DNA of 50,584 nt. Source: Brevundimonas sp. UBA5713 (GTDB lineage Bacteria; Pseudomonadota; Alphaproteobacteria; Caulobacterales; Caulobacteraceae). A program made the translations under genes and the position numbers. A model generated the notes under the pieces. That model was not told the DNA's origin. It worked only from the letters and a program-made list of their open reading frames with translations, and made no database searches. This document shows positions 24,438-33,952 of the stretch, one piece after another. Location of the stretch: assembly GCF_002419815.1 (NCBI RefSeq), contig NZ_DIGV01000027.1:62851-113434 (forward strand). The letters run 5' to 3'. The stretch's first letter is position 1; each line of letters begins with the position of its first letter.

Positions 24438-25667
24438 GTGGCTAAAAAACTGACATTTGACTTCCTGAAGACAGAGGCGGCTTCAGGATCCGCACTCGGG
24501 TTGGCCGCAGTGGCGGCTTTGATCGTGGCGAACTCGCCGTGGTCGGCCGACTATTTCAGCTGGCTGAAAGCCGAGCACACGCTGCAGATCGGCCCGCTGG
24601 TGCTGGTGGAGACCACGTCGAACTGGATCAAGGAAGGCCTGATGGCCCTCTTCTTCCTGGTCGTCGGTCTGGAAATCAAACATGAAATCCTCAAGGGCGA
24701 GCTGAGCAACCCCAAGAAGCTGGCCCTGCCCATCATCGCTGCCATCGGCGGTATGGTCGCGCCGATGGCTGTCTATCTGGCGGTCAGTGGGGCGCTGAGT
24801 GGCCCGCATGGCGGCTGGCCCATTCCGGTGGCCACGGACATCGCCTTTGCGCTGGCGGTCTTTGGTTTGGTGGGCAAGGGGCTGCCGTCCTCGCTGCGTG
24901 TTTTCCTGCTGACGCTCGCCATCGTCGATGATCTCGGGGCCATTATGCTGATCGCGGCCCTGTTCAGTCAGGGCGTGGAGCTGGCACCGCTGTTGGGGGC
25001 CATTGGTATGATCGGTCTGATGGCCGTGGCTGGGCGTCGCCGTCTGGCGGCGGCCTTCTGGTCGCTGGGCTTCGGGATTATGTGGTGGCTGACGGTGAAG
25101 TCGGGACTATCGACGTCCCTGACCGCCGTGGCCTTTGCGGCCATTGTGCCGGTGAATCCGCGCAAGGAAACCGGTGCCAGCCCCCTGCGCGATGCCATGC
25201 ACGACCTGCACCCCTATGTGGCGTTTCTGGTGCTGCCGATCTTTGCCTTTGCCAAGGCCGGCGTCAGCTTTGCCGGACTGTCGTTGGAGCAGGCCTTTGC
25301 GCCGCTGGTAATCTCGATTGCCCTGGGCCTGTTTGTGGGCAAGCAGATCGGCGTGTTTGGCGCGGCGTGGCTGGCGACCAAGTTGAAACTGGCGGACCGT
25401 CCGACGGGGGCCACCTGGCTACAGGTCTACGGCGTCAGCCTGCTGTGCGGCATCGGTTTCACAATGAGCCTGTTCATTGGCGTGCTGGCCTTCCCCGGGG
25501 CCGTAGACTCGGTCGAGCAGGTGGAGGTGAAGCTGGGCGTCATCGGTGGATCGCTGTTGTCGACCCTCGGCGCGGCGATCGTTTTGCGCATGGCCTCCAG
25601 TTCGCATGCGACTCGAATGCGCGAGAAAGCGGCGCAGGTTTCTCACGAGAACTTGAAAAACCAGTAA
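24438..25667 (+). CDS. nhaA: Na+/H+ antiporter NhaA
   Basis: A 409-residue antiporter that extrudes Na+ or Li+ in exchange for protons across the inner membrane, with about 12 helices. The transport aspartates are D134 in P-V-A-T-D-I-A-F-A-L-A and the pair D164/D165 in A-I-V-D-D-L-G-A-I, matching E. coli Asp133, Asp163 and Asp164. The family motif F-F-L-V-V-G-L-E-I-K is at 72-81. The start is a GTG at 24438. A structured leader with terminator-like alternatives lies upstream, suggesting control of transcription elongation by ions. The C-terminal tail is short and basic. Confidence 0.95.
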   Translation: MAKKLTFDFLKTEAASGSALGLAAVAALIVANSPWSADYFSWLKAEHTLQIGPLVLVETTSNWIKEGLMALFFLVVGLEIKHEILKGELSNPKKLALPIIAAIGGMVAPMAVYLAVSGALSGPHGGWPIPVATDIAFALAVFGLVGKGLPSSLRVFLLTLAIVDDLGAIMLIAALFSQGVELAPLLGAIGMIGLMAVAGRRRLAAAFWSLGFGIMWWLTVKSGLSTSLTAVAFAAIVPVNPRKETGASPLRDAMHDLHPYVAFLVLPIFAFAKAGVSFAGLSLEQAFAPLVISIALGLFVGKQIGVFGAAWLATKLKLADRPTGATWLQVYGVSLLCGIGFTMSLFIGVLAFPGAVDSVEQVEVKLGVIGGSLLSTLGAAIVLRMASSSHATRMREKAAQVSHENLKNQ

Positions 25668-25797
25668 AAACCTTGACCTAGCGTCATCCAAATGTGTCGC
25701 TTTCGCGTCACAGAAACTTATAACGGCCGACAAAACGTAGTTCATGTAACTTCGTTGTCTTTACGGTTTTTGAGGCTTGCACTACCCAATTTGTCGA

Positions 25798-25823
25798 ACC
25801 CGCGCCGCTTAACGAGCGCGGGT
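25798..25823 (+). promoter_or_regulatory. Stem-loop in the TonB-dependent receptor leader
   Basis: ACCCGCGC (25798-25805) pairs with GCGCGGGT (25816-25823) around a ten-base loop, 70 bases before the receptor start. There is no T run, so it is not a simple terminator of nhaA. It may be a leader structure for the receptor or the end of a regulatory RNA. The rest of the 225-base gap holds no gene; an A+T-rich stretch at 25700-25790 is where a promoter would be expected. Confidence 0.4.
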
Positions 25824-25892
25824 CGATATTGGGACAGGAAACGTGCGCGGTCGCCGAGCTGCGGCCGGGCCTCAAAGCCGGGAGCCGGACAT

Positions 25893-28496
25893 ATGCGTCT
25901 GAACACTAGCCTTCGCTACACTGCATCCGCCATTGCCTTCGGGGCAGCCTTTGGCATGGCCGGTATGGCCGTGGCGCAGGAGTCACCGACCTCCGTCGAC
26001 GACATCATCGTGACGGCGCAAAAGCGCGAGCAAAGCCTGCAGGAAGTGCCGATCGTGGTGACCACCCTGTCGGCCGAAGCTCTGGACGGTGCGGGTGTTA
26101 AAGACATTAAGGATCTGCAGATCCTGACCCCCGGTATGACCGTCACCTCTACCCAGTCCGAAGCCTCCACCACGGCCCGTATCCGCGGCGTGGGTACGGT
26201 GGGTGACAACCCGGGTCTGGAAAGCTCGGTCGGCGTGGTGATCGACGGCGTTTACCGCTCGCGTAACTCGGTCGGCTTTGGCGATCTGGGCGAGCTGTCG
26301 CGCATCGAGGTGCTGAAGGGCCCGCAGGGCACCCTGTTCGGCAAGAACACCTCGGCGGGCGTGATCAACATTATTTCCGAAGCCCCGTCGTTTGATCCGG
26401 GCATGAATCTGGAAGCCACCGTCGGGAATTTCGGCGCGTGGGGCGTGACCGGTTCGGTCACCGGCCCGCTGTCGGACAATGTTGCCGGTCGCCTCTATAT
26501 CGGTACCCGCAAGCGCGATGGTTACTATGACGTGGTGACTGGCCCGGGCCCGCGTACCGAAACCGATGACCAGAACCAGGACTTCTGGACCGCGCGCGGC
26601 CAACTGCTGATCCTGCCGTCCGACGATGTGTCGATCCGCCTGATCGCCGACTACACCAAGCGCGATGAATATTGCTGCGTGGCCACGCAGGTTCGCGTCG
26701 GCCCGACGGTCCAGCTGGTCAATCTTCTGGGCGGCCAGATGGAACCGGCAGTGCCAGGCTTCGGTGCCATTCCGTTCACCCGCACGGCCTATTCCAACCG
26801 CGAAACCGGTCAGACCATGGAAGACATGGGCCTGTCGGCAGAAGCCAACATCGACATTCCGTCGTGGAATGCCACCTTCACCTCGCTGACCTCCTGGCGC
26901 GCGTGGGAAGGTATGAACGGCATGGATCTCGACTATTCCACGCTGGATAACATGTACCGCGAGAACAACGGCGGCTACGGCTATTCGCTGGATAATGTGA
27001 CGCAAGAGTTCCGTCTGGCGGGCGCGACCGACAAGCTGGACTGGCTGTTCGGGGCCTTCTTCACCCGCGAGCAGATCCGTCGCGACGACTCCTATTATTA
27101 CGGCGCGCACTACACTCCGTTCCTGTCGCTGCTGCTGACGTCCAGCATGAGCACGGCGACCGGCGGCCTCATTCAGCCCAGCCCGGCGCGGATCGGCTGT
27201 ATCACGGCACCCGGCGCGACGCCTGCACAGCTGACCGGCTGTGTGACCGGCGCTATTCCCGGCACCGGCCCGGGTTTCGGGACCGGCCATGGCGTGCAGG
27301 ACCTCTATACCCAAACCACCCAGTCGGTGGCGCTGTTCACCAACAACACGTGGCGCGTGAGCGACCAGTTCGATATTACGCTGGGTCTGCGTTACACGTG
27401 GGATGAGAAGACCCTGCGTGGCCTTCAGGACAATGTCGGCACCAATGGCCAAGCCTGCGGCGGTGCACTGGGCAATGCGACAGCTCTGGGTCAAGCCCTG
27501 GGGGCCGTTCTCGGTCCGGTGGCCGGTGCCGGTGCAGCGCAGACCATCATCGGTAACATCTGTCTGCCTTGGGCTAACCCGCTGTATGACCAGCGCCAGA
27601 TCAACGAGTCGTTCGATGACGGCGAGCTGAGCGGCACCATCAAGGCCAGCTACAAGTTTAACGACAGCGTCATGCTGTATGGCTCGTATGCCAAGGGCTA
27701 TAAGTCCTTCGGCTACAACATGGACCGTGTGCAGACCGGCATCACGCCGAACGCTTCGCTCCTGTTTCCGTCGGAAACGGTCGACTCTTACGAAATCGGT
27801 CTGAAGAACACCCTGTTCAACCGGTCGGTCCTGCTGAACCTGACCTATTTCGACCAGACCTTCGAGGACTTCCAGCTGAACACCTTCCTCGGCACCGCCT
27901 TCGTGGTGGAGTCGATCCCGGAACTGACCTCGCGCGGTGTGGATGCCGACTTCGCCTGGTTCACCCCGATCGAAGGTCTGGTGCTGTCGGGCGGCGTGAC
28001 CTACGCCGACACCAAGTACAGCAACTTCACGGCCGACGACATGACCGTGCCGGGCAACTTCCCGCAGCTGTCGCTGCTGCCGGGCGCGCGCGCGTCGTTC
28101 GCACCGGAATGGTCGACCACGGCCTCCATCGCTTTCAACCGCGCCATGGGTAACGGCCTGCGCGCCGGCTTCAACCTGACCGGCAAGTACATGACCGAGT
28201 ACAACACCGGTTCGGACCTGCTGCCGTGGAAGATGCAGGACGGCTATGGTGTGTTGAACGGCCGTATCTCCATCGGTTCGGAAGACGAGCGCTGGACGCT
28301 GGAAGTGTGGGGTCAGAACCTGACCGACACCGAGTACCTGCAAGTGGCCATCAACCAACCGCTGATGGGTTCGGCCTTCCAGACGACCGTTCAGTCGAAC
28401 GGCACCTATTACGATCCGGCACGCGATACGCAGACCTATGCCGCCTTCCTTGGTGCGCCGCGCACCTATGGTCTGACGCTGCGTATCCGTTACTGA
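25893..28496 (+). CDS. TonB-dependent outer-membrane receptor
   Basis: An 867-residue outer-membrane transporter. A signal peptide with likely cleavage at A28/Q29 is followed by a TonB box region and the plug motif D-D-I-I-V-T-A-Q-K-R-E-Q-S-L-Q-E-V-P (about 36-53). The plug continues to about 160 with R-G-V-G-T and L-K-G-P-Q-G-T-L-F-G-K-N. The beta barrel ends with T-L-R-I-R-Y, the C-terminal aromatic signature needed for outer-membrane insertion. Paired cysteines occur in two loops (C-C near residue 265, and two Cys near residues 431 and 443). Substrate unknown; this subclass (sphingomonad/Caulobacter type) takes up sugars, siderophores or other nutrients. Terminator at 28520-28550. Confidence 0.93.
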   Translation: MRLNTSLRYTASAIAFGAAFGMAGMAVAQESPTSVDDIIVTAQKREQSLQEVPIVVTTLSAEALDGAGVKDIKDLQILTPGMTVTSTQSEASTTARIRGVGTVGDNPGLESSVGVVIDGVYRSRNSVGFGDLGELSRIEVLKGPQGTLFGKNTSAGVINIISEAPSFDPGMNLEATVGNFGAWGVTGSVTGPLSDNVAGRLYIGTRKRDGYYDVVTGPGPRTETDDQNQDFWTARGQLLILPSDDVSIRLIADYTKRDEYCCVATQVRVGPTVQLVNLLGGQMEPAVPGFGAIPFTRTAYSNRETGQTMEDMGLSAEANIDIPSWNATFTSLTSWRAWEGMNGMDLDYSTLDNMYRENNGGYGYSLDNVTQEFRLAGATDKLDWLFGAFFTREQIRRDDSYYYGAHYTPFLSLLLTSSMSTATGGLIQPSPARIGCITAPGATPAQLTGCVTGAIPGTGPGFGTGHGVQDLYTQTTQSVALFTNNTWRVSDQFDITLGLRYTWDEKTLRGLQDNVGTNGQACGGALGNATALGQALGAVLGPVAGAGAAQTIIGNICLPWANPLYDQRQINESFDDGELSGTIKASYKFNDSVMLYGSYAKGYKSFGYNMDRVQTGITPNASLLFPSETVDSYEIGLKNTLFNRSVLLNLTYFDQTFEDFQLNTFLGTAFVVESIPELTSRGVDADFAWFTPIEGLVLSGGVTYADTKYSNFTADDMTVPGNFPQLSLLPGARASFAPEWSTTASIAFNRAMGNGLRAGFNLTGKYMTEYNTGSDLLPWKMQDGYGVLNGRISIGSEDERWTLEVWGQNLTDTEYLQVAINQPLMGSAFQTTVQSNGTYYDPARDTQTYAAFLGAPRTYGLTLRIRY

Positions 28497-28519
28497 TCCC
28501 GACGACTATCGAGCAACTG

Positions 28520-28550
28520 GCGGCCGGAGCGATCCGGCCGCTTTCTTTTT
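28520..28550 (+). terminator. Intrinsic terminator of the TonB-dependent receptor gene
   Basis: GCGGCCGG (28520-28527) pairs with CCGGCCGC (28534-28541) around AGCGAT, followed by TTTCTTTTT. It starts 23 bases after the stop codon. Confidence 0.9.
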
Positions 28551-28555
28551 GGGCG

Positions 28556-29008
28556 TTATAGAACCCGCTCGAACTGTTCGCAGACGATGAGTAGATCGCC
28601 ATCGACGGCCACGCCGGACCCTTCCAGCACCCGCCGGAAATAGGCGTCATGCACCTCGCGCCAGTAGGTCAGGGTCTTATCCCCTTCGCCCTCGCGCCGG
28701 GCGAAGGCTTCGTCCACATCATCGAAGCGGCGGATGTCGACTTGAACAGTCTTGATGACGGCTACGGCATCGCCATTCCATCGGGTGACGACAGAGATAT
28801 CGCCGGCGACGGGCAAACGCATGCCCGCGCGCTCCAGTTCGGCGACAGAGGCGGCGGTACCGCGCTTGATGTCGCGCACCACCAGATCGGCGCATTCGTC
28901 AGCGTCTGCTTCGTTGTCGCAGAAGTGGAAGCACTCATAGGGCGTTTCAGGCGCATCGGGCACCTGTTGGCGATAGCGGTTCCACAGAGCCTCGGCAGAT
29001 GGCGACAT
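28556..29008 (-). CDS. ASCH domain protein
   Basis: A 150-residue protein of the ASCH (ASC-1 homology) type, a PUA-like fold proposed to bind RNA and, in some members, to act as an amidohydrolase on modified cytidine (YqfB). The marks are A-L-W-N-R-Y-R at the start, F-C-D-N-E-A-D-A-D near 29-37, the K-R-G-T-A-A-S motif near 48-54 and R-E-G-E-G-D-K-T-L-T-Y-W-R-E-V-H near 104-119. Those conserved G-D-K and W-R-x-x-H elements form the proposed binding cleft. It lies alone between the receptor gene and the RND operon; no neighbour suggests a pathway. Confidence 0.83.
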   Translation of the reverse strand: MSPSAEALWNRYRQQVPDAPETPYECFHFCDNEADADECADLVVRDIKRGTAASVAELERAGMRLPVAGDISVVTRWNGDAVAVIKTVQVDIRRFDDVDEAFARREGEGDKTLTYWREVHDAYFRRVLEGSGVAVDGDLLIVCEQFERVL

Positions 29009-29029
29009 GGACGTGCGAACCCCTCAATG

Positions 29030-29057
29030 AAAAGCCCCCGACGCGGACGCCGGGGGC
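29030..29057 (-). terminator. Intrinsic terminator of the RND efflux operon
   Basis: GCCCCCG (29034-29040) pairs with CGGGGGC (29051-29057), with extra inner pairs possible. On the minus strand the stem is followed by TTTT. It lies 23 bases after the stop of the pump gene. Confidence 0.82.
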
Positions 29058-29079
29058 CAAAATACCTGATCTATCAGGA

Positions 29080-32000
29080 TTAGTATTTGCTGGGCGTGGT
29101 GCCGTCAGCGTGGTGCTTCTGGCTGGCAAAGGTCTTGCCCAGCAGGCGACGGAAGAACAGGGCCACATCGTCGACGATAGTGAACACTGCCGGTATGTAG
29201 AGCAGCGACAGGAAGGTGGACGAAATCAATCCCCCCAGCACGGCGATAGCCATGGGGGAACGGAACTCGACGTCCGCGCCGATGCCCATGGCGATCGGCA
29301 CCATGCCCGCTCCCATGGCGAAGGTGGTCATCAAGATGGGGCGGGCCCGTTTGTGGGCCGCATCCATAATCGCCTCATAGCGCGACATGCCCTCTGCCTC
29401 GGCCATAATGATGTAGTCCACCAGCAGGATCGAGTTCTTGGCGGCGATACCCATGAGCATCAGAACCCCGATCAGGGCCGACATCGAGAAGGTCTTGCCC
29501 ATGATGATCAGACCCAGAATGGCCCCGCCAATCGCCAGCGGCAGCGCCGCCATAATGGTGACTGGATAGGCGAAGGATTTGAACAAAAGGGTCAGCACCG
29601 CATACATCAGCAAAATCCCGCTGAGGAAGGCGATGCCGAAGCCGATCAGCATTTCCTGAATGAACTCTTCATCGCCTGCGGCCACCTGACGTACGCCATC
29701 GGGCAGGTTTTGCACCGAGGGCAGGGCGCGCACAGCCTGCGCGGCAGCACCGGTGGTAATGCCGTTCAGTTCTGCGCGGATGGAGACCAGTCGGGCGCGG
29801 TCACGGCGCGTGACGCTGGCCGGACCGGCACCGAACTCCACATTGGCCACGGCGCTGAGCGGCACAGTCGCTCCCGAAGCGGTCGGAACGCGCAGGTTCT
29901 GGATGACCGAGAGGTCCTCGCGTGCATCTTCGGTCAGTTGCAGGCGGATCGGGATCTGGCGGTCGCCCAGATTATACTTCGGCAGGTTCTGGTCGACGTC
30001 GCCGATGGTGGCGACACGGACAGCTTGCGATATGGCACTGGCCGACACGCCCAGCAGGGCCGCTTCGTCAGGGCGAGGTGTAACCACAATCTCCGGACGG
30101 GCGATGGCCGAGGTGTTGACCACATTGGCCAGCCCCTGAACCTGTTTCATCTCGGCCTCGACCGCGCGGGCGGCCTGTTCCAGCTTCACAGGGTCATCAC
30201 CCAGAAGAGCGAACTCATAGGTCGTGCCGTCGCCCGGGCCACCGCCCTGTTGGGCGATGCCGGCGCGGATGCGGGCACCCGGAATGGTCTTCAGCTCGTC
30301 GACCATGACGCGCTGGAAGTCCTGCTGTGACAGGTCGCGATCACCCTTGGGCACCATGTCGGCAAACACATTGGCCTGGTTGACGTCCTGACCCCCGATG
30401 GCTGCGTAAACAGACACGACTTCTGAGCGACCGTTCAGGATCTGGGTCACCTGCTGCACAACAGCGTCGGTTTGGCGCAGGGTCGAGCCGGGCGGCAACT
30501 CCACCTGAAATGACGCGCGGGCCTGATCGGCGGGCGACATAAACTCGAACGACATCTTGGTGACGCCTGCGGTCACGAAAGAGCCGACGAGGAAGACGGC
30601 ACCGGCAATGAATACCAGCCAGCGATGGCCAAGGCACCATTTCAGCGCGCGCAGATAGCCCGGCATCCAGCCCGGATCCTTGTCCTCGTGTTTGGTGTGC
30701 TTGAGCAAGTAGGCGGCCATCAGCGGGGTAAGCGTGCGCGCCACCACCAGCGAGAAGAAGACCGAGATACAGGCCGCCAGCGCAAAGGCCTTGAAGAACT
30801 GGCCGATGATGCCCGGCATGAAGCCGACCGGCGCGAACACGGCAATGATGGTGCCTGTGGTGGCCACGACGGCCAGACCGATCTCGTCGGCGGCCTCGAA
30901 GGCGGCGTCATAGGGCGGTTTACCGTCGCGCATGTGGCGGACGATGTTCTCGATCTCCACAATGGCGTCGTCGACCAAAATGCCGATGGTCAGTGACAGG
31001 GCCAGCAGGGTGACCACGTTCAGCGACTGGTCCATGGGGGCCAGCAGCGCAAAGGTCGGGATCAGCGACAGCGGCATGGCGGTGGCGGCGATGAAGGTCG
31101 CACGCCAGTCCCGCAGGAAGATGAACACCACCACCACGGCCAGAATGGCCCCGAGGATCAGGGCCTCCAGCGAGGCCAGATAGGATTCCTCGATGTACTG
31201 GACCGAGGAGGTGACCTCCTCGATGACCAGATCGTCGCGGGCTTCGTTAACGGCCGCAATTTCTTCGCGCACGCGCTCGGAAACCTTGACCTCGGAAGCC
31301 TCGCGCGAGCGAAGGAAGTTGAAAGTCACCGCTTCCTGGCCGTTATAACGGGCCAGACGGCGCGGCTCGGACCATTTGTCGACCACCTCGCCCAGATCGG
31401 ACAGACGCACACTGCGACCGCCCTGAAGCGGCACCAGAGTGCCAGCCAGCTGTTCCAGCGACGTGGCCGAGCCGACGGTGCGGACGGCGCGCTCGGACCC
31501 TGCCACGGTCACGCGACCGCCCGGCAGGTTGTTGTTCACCCCCGTGAGGGCCTGACTGACCTGGGCGGCGGTGACGCCATAGGCAGCCAGCCGTTGCGGG
31601 TCCAGCTCCACGCGGATTTCCCGATCCACACCGCCCGAGCGGTTAACCTCGCCGACGCCGCCAAGGCCCAGAAGACGTTTGGAGATGTCGTTGTCGATGA
31701 ACCAGCTAATCTGTTCGGGCGTCATCGTCGGCGAGCGGACCACATAGGTGATCAGGGCATCGCCGGTGATGTCGATGCGCTGGACCGTCGGTTCCTGCAT
31801 GTCTTGCGGCAGGGTGGCGCGCACTCCGCTCATGGCGTTGCGCACGTCATTGGTGGCGCGTTCGGTATCAGTGCCCAGTTCGAACTCGATCAGGGTGGTC
31901 GAGACGCCATCGCCGATGTTGGAAAAGACGTTGCGCACTCCCGATAGGCCCGCGATCGAGTCTTCGATCACCCGCGTGACCTGCACTTCCATTTCCGAAG

Positions 32001-32169
32001 GCGCAGCCCCCGGTCGTACGGCCGTGACGTTCACCAGCGGGAAGTCCACATCCGGATTGTTGTTAATCCGCATGGACGCAAAGCCGATCATGCCGCTGAT
32101 GGTCAGCAGCAGGAACAGCAGGATGATGGGAATGGGGTTTTTAATCGCCCAGGACGAAATCTGGTTCAT
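29080..32169 (-). CDS. RND multidrug efflux permease (HAE1 type)
   Basis: A 1029-residue inner-membrane pump of the AcrB family, with 12 helices and two large periplasmic domains. The proton-relay motif G-I-L-V-D-D-A-I-V-E-I-E-N near residue 402 holds the two essential aspartates, and the N-terminal helix follows S-S-W-A-I-K-N-P-I-P. Family members work with a periplasmic adaptor and an outer-membrane channel (TolC). The adaptor gene lies 12 bases upstream on the same strand; no outer-membrane channel gene is adjacent, so a TolC from elsewhere must be used. No regulator gene of the usual TetR kind lies next to the operon. Confidence 0.95.
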   Translation of the reverse strand: MNQISSWAIKNPIPIILLFLLLTISGMIGFASMRINNNPDVDFPLVNVTAVRPGAAPSEMEVQVTRVIEDSIAGLSGVRNVFSNIGDGVSTTLIEFELGTDTERATNDVRNAMSGVRATLPQDMQEPTVQRIDITGDALITYVVRSPTMTPEQISWFIDNDISKRLLGLGGVGEVNRSGGVDREIRVELDPQRLAAYGVTAAQVSQALTGVNNNLPGGRVTVAGSERAVRTVGSATSLEQLAGTLVPLQGGRSVRLSDLGEVVDKWSEPRRLARYNGQEAVTFNFLRSREASEVKVSERVREEIAAVNEARDDLVIEEVTSSVQYIEESYLASLEALILGAILAVVVVFIFLRDWRATFIAATAMPLSLIPTFALLAPMDQSLNVVTLLALSLTIGILVDDAIVEIENIVRHMRDGKPPYDAAFEAADEIGLAVVATTGTIIAVFAPVGFMPGIIGQFFKAFALAACISVFFSLVVARTLTPLMAAYLLKHTKHEDKDPGWMPGYLRALKWCLGHRWLVFIAGAVFLVGSFVTAGVTKMSFEFMSPADQARASFQVELPPGSTLRQTDAVVQQVTQILNGRSEVVSVYAAIGGQDVNQANVFADMVPKGDRDLSQQDFQRVMVDELKTIPGARIRAGIAQQGGGPGDGTTYEFALLGDDPVKLEQAARAVEAEMKQVQGLANVVNTSAIARPEIVVTPRPDEAALLGVSASAISQAVRVATIGDVDQNLPKYNLGDRQIPIRLQLTEDAREDLSVIQNLRVPTASGATVPLSAVANVEFGAGPASVTRRDRARLVSIRAELNGITTGAAAQAVRALPSVQNLPDGVRQVAAGDEEFIQEMLIGFGIAFLSGILLMYAVLTLLFKSFAYPVTIMAALPLAIGGAILGLIIMGKTFSMSALIGVLMLMGIAAKNSILLVDYIIMAEAEGMSRYEAIMDAAHKRARPILMTTFAMGAGMVPIAMGIGADVEFRSPMAIAVLGGLISSTFLSLLYIPAVFTIVDDVALFFRRLLGKTFASQKHHADGTTPSKY

Positions 32170-32181
32170 GAACGGGCGACC

Positions 32182-33321
32182 CTAGTTTTTAGCCGCGGGC
32201 GCAGGGGCCGCAGGCGCGGGCGTGGCCGTGGCCGAGGCGGTGGTCACCGCGCGGGCCACAGTCACGGTGTCGCCGGTGTTCAGGAAGCCGGCACCTTGAA
32301 CCACCACGCGGACGCCCTCGGCCAGACCTTCGACGGACGAGTTCTGATCGTCACGCATAAGCACGCGGATGGGCGCGAAACGCACCTTGTTCTCGGCCTC
32401 GATGACGAAGACGCCCGCCTTGTTGTCGCGGTAAAGCACGGCAGGGGTTGGTACGACGGTGGTCTCGCGGGTACCGGCCTCGATCTCGGCGCGGGCAAAC
32501 ATACCCGGTTTCAGACCGCCGCCGGGGGCCAGACTGATGCGCGCCACGCCCAGACGGGTCTCTGCGTTCACCTCGGGCGTGACGATGCGAATGGTGCCGG
32601 TGGTCGGCTCGGCATGCGAGGAAGTGATGCGGGCGGTCTGACCGGCGCGCAGGGCGGGAAGGTCGGTTTCCGGCACCTGGGCGTCCAGTTCGAGGCGACC
32701 TTCACGCACCATGCGGAACAGCTCGGTGCCCGGCTGGATGATCTGGCCCTTGGTCACGCTGCGGCTGATGATCTGGCCACTGACAGGGGCGCGGATGACG
32801 GCTTGATCCAGACGGGTCTGGGTCTCGGCCAAACCTGCGCGCGCGGCGGCCAGATTGGCCTGCGAACTGCGCTGGTTGGCCAGTGCCTGATCCAGCGAGG
32901 CCTGGGACAGGAAACCGCGCTCTTTCAGTTCCTGTGCGCGGGCCAGAGCCGCATCATCGCGCGAGGCATTGGCCTCTGCCGTTTGGACGGCGGCGCGTTG
33001 CTGGTTGAGCTGGGCACGCAGCAGGGCATCGTTCATGCGCACCAGAGGCTGGCCCTGACGTACATAGGAGCCTTCATCTACCAGAACGGCCGTAGCCGTC
33101 ATGCCGCCGGTTTCGGCACCGACGGGTACCTCTTCCCAAGCGCTGACCGTGCCGGACGCGACAACGATGCGCGGCAGGGTGGCCACGGTGGTGGTCACGG
33201 CGCTGACGGTGGTGGTGGATGTGGGGGCCGCTTCTTTTTCGGAGGAGCCACCGCACGCAGCCAGGGCGAGGGCAGCAAAACCGAGAAGCGAAAGACGAAG
33301 CGAGGGGCGCGATTGGATCAT
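32182..33321 (-). CDS. RND efflux periplasmic adaptor lipoprotein
   Basis: A 379-residue membrane-fusion protein of the AcrA/MexA type. Residues 1-22 form a lipoprotein signal with lipobox A-L-A-A-C (C23), a coiled-coil hairpin spans about 95-180 (rich in Ala, Gln, Arg), flanked by lipoyl-type half-motifs V-R-Q-G-Q-P-L-V and V-I-R-A-P-V-S-G-Q-I. The C-terminus ends in a Pro/Ala-rich stretch. I chose the ATG at 33321 because it starts the signal; the open frame continues 29 codons upstream without signal character. A promoter should lie in the 184 bases before it. Confidence 0.92.
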   Translation of the reverse strand: MIQSRPSLRLSLLGFAALALAACGGSSEKEAAPTSTTTVSAVTTTVATLPRIVVASGTVSAWEEVPVGAETGGMTATAVLVDEGSYVRQGQPLVRMNDALLRAQLNQQRAAVQTAEANASRDDAALARAQELKERGFLSQASLDQALANQRSSQANLAAARAGLAETQTRLDQAVIRAPVSGQIISRSVTKGQIIQPGTELFRMVREGRLELDAQVPETDLPALRAGQTARITSSHAEPTTGTIRIVTPEVNAETRLGVARISLAPGGGLKPGMFARAEIEAGTRETTVVPTPAVLYRDNKAGVFVIEAENKVRFAPIRVLMRDDQNSSVEGLAEGVRVVVQGAGFLNTGDTVTVARAVTTASATATPAPAAPAPAAKN

Positions 33322-33430
33322 TCGGGACGGTTCAAAGGAAAGAGCGGCGCGAACGGCGCGGCCTAGGGGAGGTATGGGAACGCGAAACGGTGTTTCGTCA
33401 ACCAGCAAACTTGCTGATCCATACTCTGCC

Positions 33431-33446
33431 TTGAGGTTTCGCTCAA
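33431..33446 (-). promoter_or_regulatory. Possible operator/promoter of the RND operon
   Basis: The inverted repeat TTGAG-N6-CTCAA lies 110 bases before the adaptor start. On the minus strand a -35-like TTGAGC overlaps it, with TATGGA 17 bases downstream as a weak -10. It is the best regulatory candidate in the gap, but both elements are short. Confidence 0.3.
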
Positions 33447-33505
33447 ACTTTCAAACGCGTCATTACGAAGATGTATAACTGCAAGGTGCCTACGACGGAC
33501 CTTGT

Positions 33506-33940
33506 TTACATCCATGCGGCGGGCGTTGATGCGGCAGGGCGGTCAGCCTCGATAACTTCAACCACGCGGGCGCGGCAAGGCGTAGGAGATGGCGCCGCAT
33601 CGCGCAGGACAAGGCGGGCAAGGTCGCCTACGCAAAGGCGATCCAGGCCCGGAACATCGGATTGAATGCCAAGGTCGATGGCGGAATCCAGACCCATGCA
33701 CAGGCCCACCGTCTCGACCACATAATGTTGTCCGAGCCGCGTTTCGAGGATGACGCTGTCGCGATCGCGCGCCTGAAAGCCTCTTACCTGGGACACATTG
33801 AAGCACGGACGTGCGGATGCCACGGGGGCCACGCTTGAAGAGGTCGGAGGGGTAGGCGCGCATCCTCCCGCCGTCGCTGCCAAAGCCAGGCTGGTCAGGG
33901 CGATCGGGGTGAAGCGGGAGGATATGCGCGGCATTGTCAT
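33506..33940 (-). CDS. Lipoprotein of unknown function, DUF6491-like (copy 1)
   Basis: A 144-residue lipoprotein: signal with lipobox A-G-G-C (C27), then a Pro/Ser/Val-rich linker and a compact domain of about 90 residues with four cysteines (C-F-N-V-S-Q-V near the start, one in the V-G-L-C segment, one in R-L-C-V-G-D, one in T-P-C-R-A-R). Two pairs of disulfides are likely. The neighbouring gene encodes the same pattern, so the two are tandem paralogues 12 bases apart. From memory it fits DUF6491; function unknown. The domain resembles a small beta fold with alternating charged and hydrophobic residues. Confidence 0.72.
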   Translation of the reverse strand: MTMPRISSRFTPIALTSLALAATAGGCAPTPPTSSSVAPVASARPCFNVSQVRGFQARDRDSVILETRLGQHYVVETVGLCMGLDSAIDLGIQSDVPGLDRLCVGDLARLVLRDAAPSPTPCRARVVEVIEADRPAASTPAAWM

Positions 33941-33952
33941 GTGGGAAAGCGA

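Noticed and set aside
27190..27300. Gly-rich stretch in the TonB-dependent receptor gene considered as a repeat insertion
   Set aside because: It lies in an extracellular loop; such variable loops are normal in this family and no tandem unit is seen.
25983..28358. Very long open frame (791 codons) antisense to the TonB-dependent receptor gene
   Set aside because: Composition is rich in His, Arg, Val and Gly without domains, as expected from the third codon position of the receptor gene. The receptor has signal, plug and barrel motifs.
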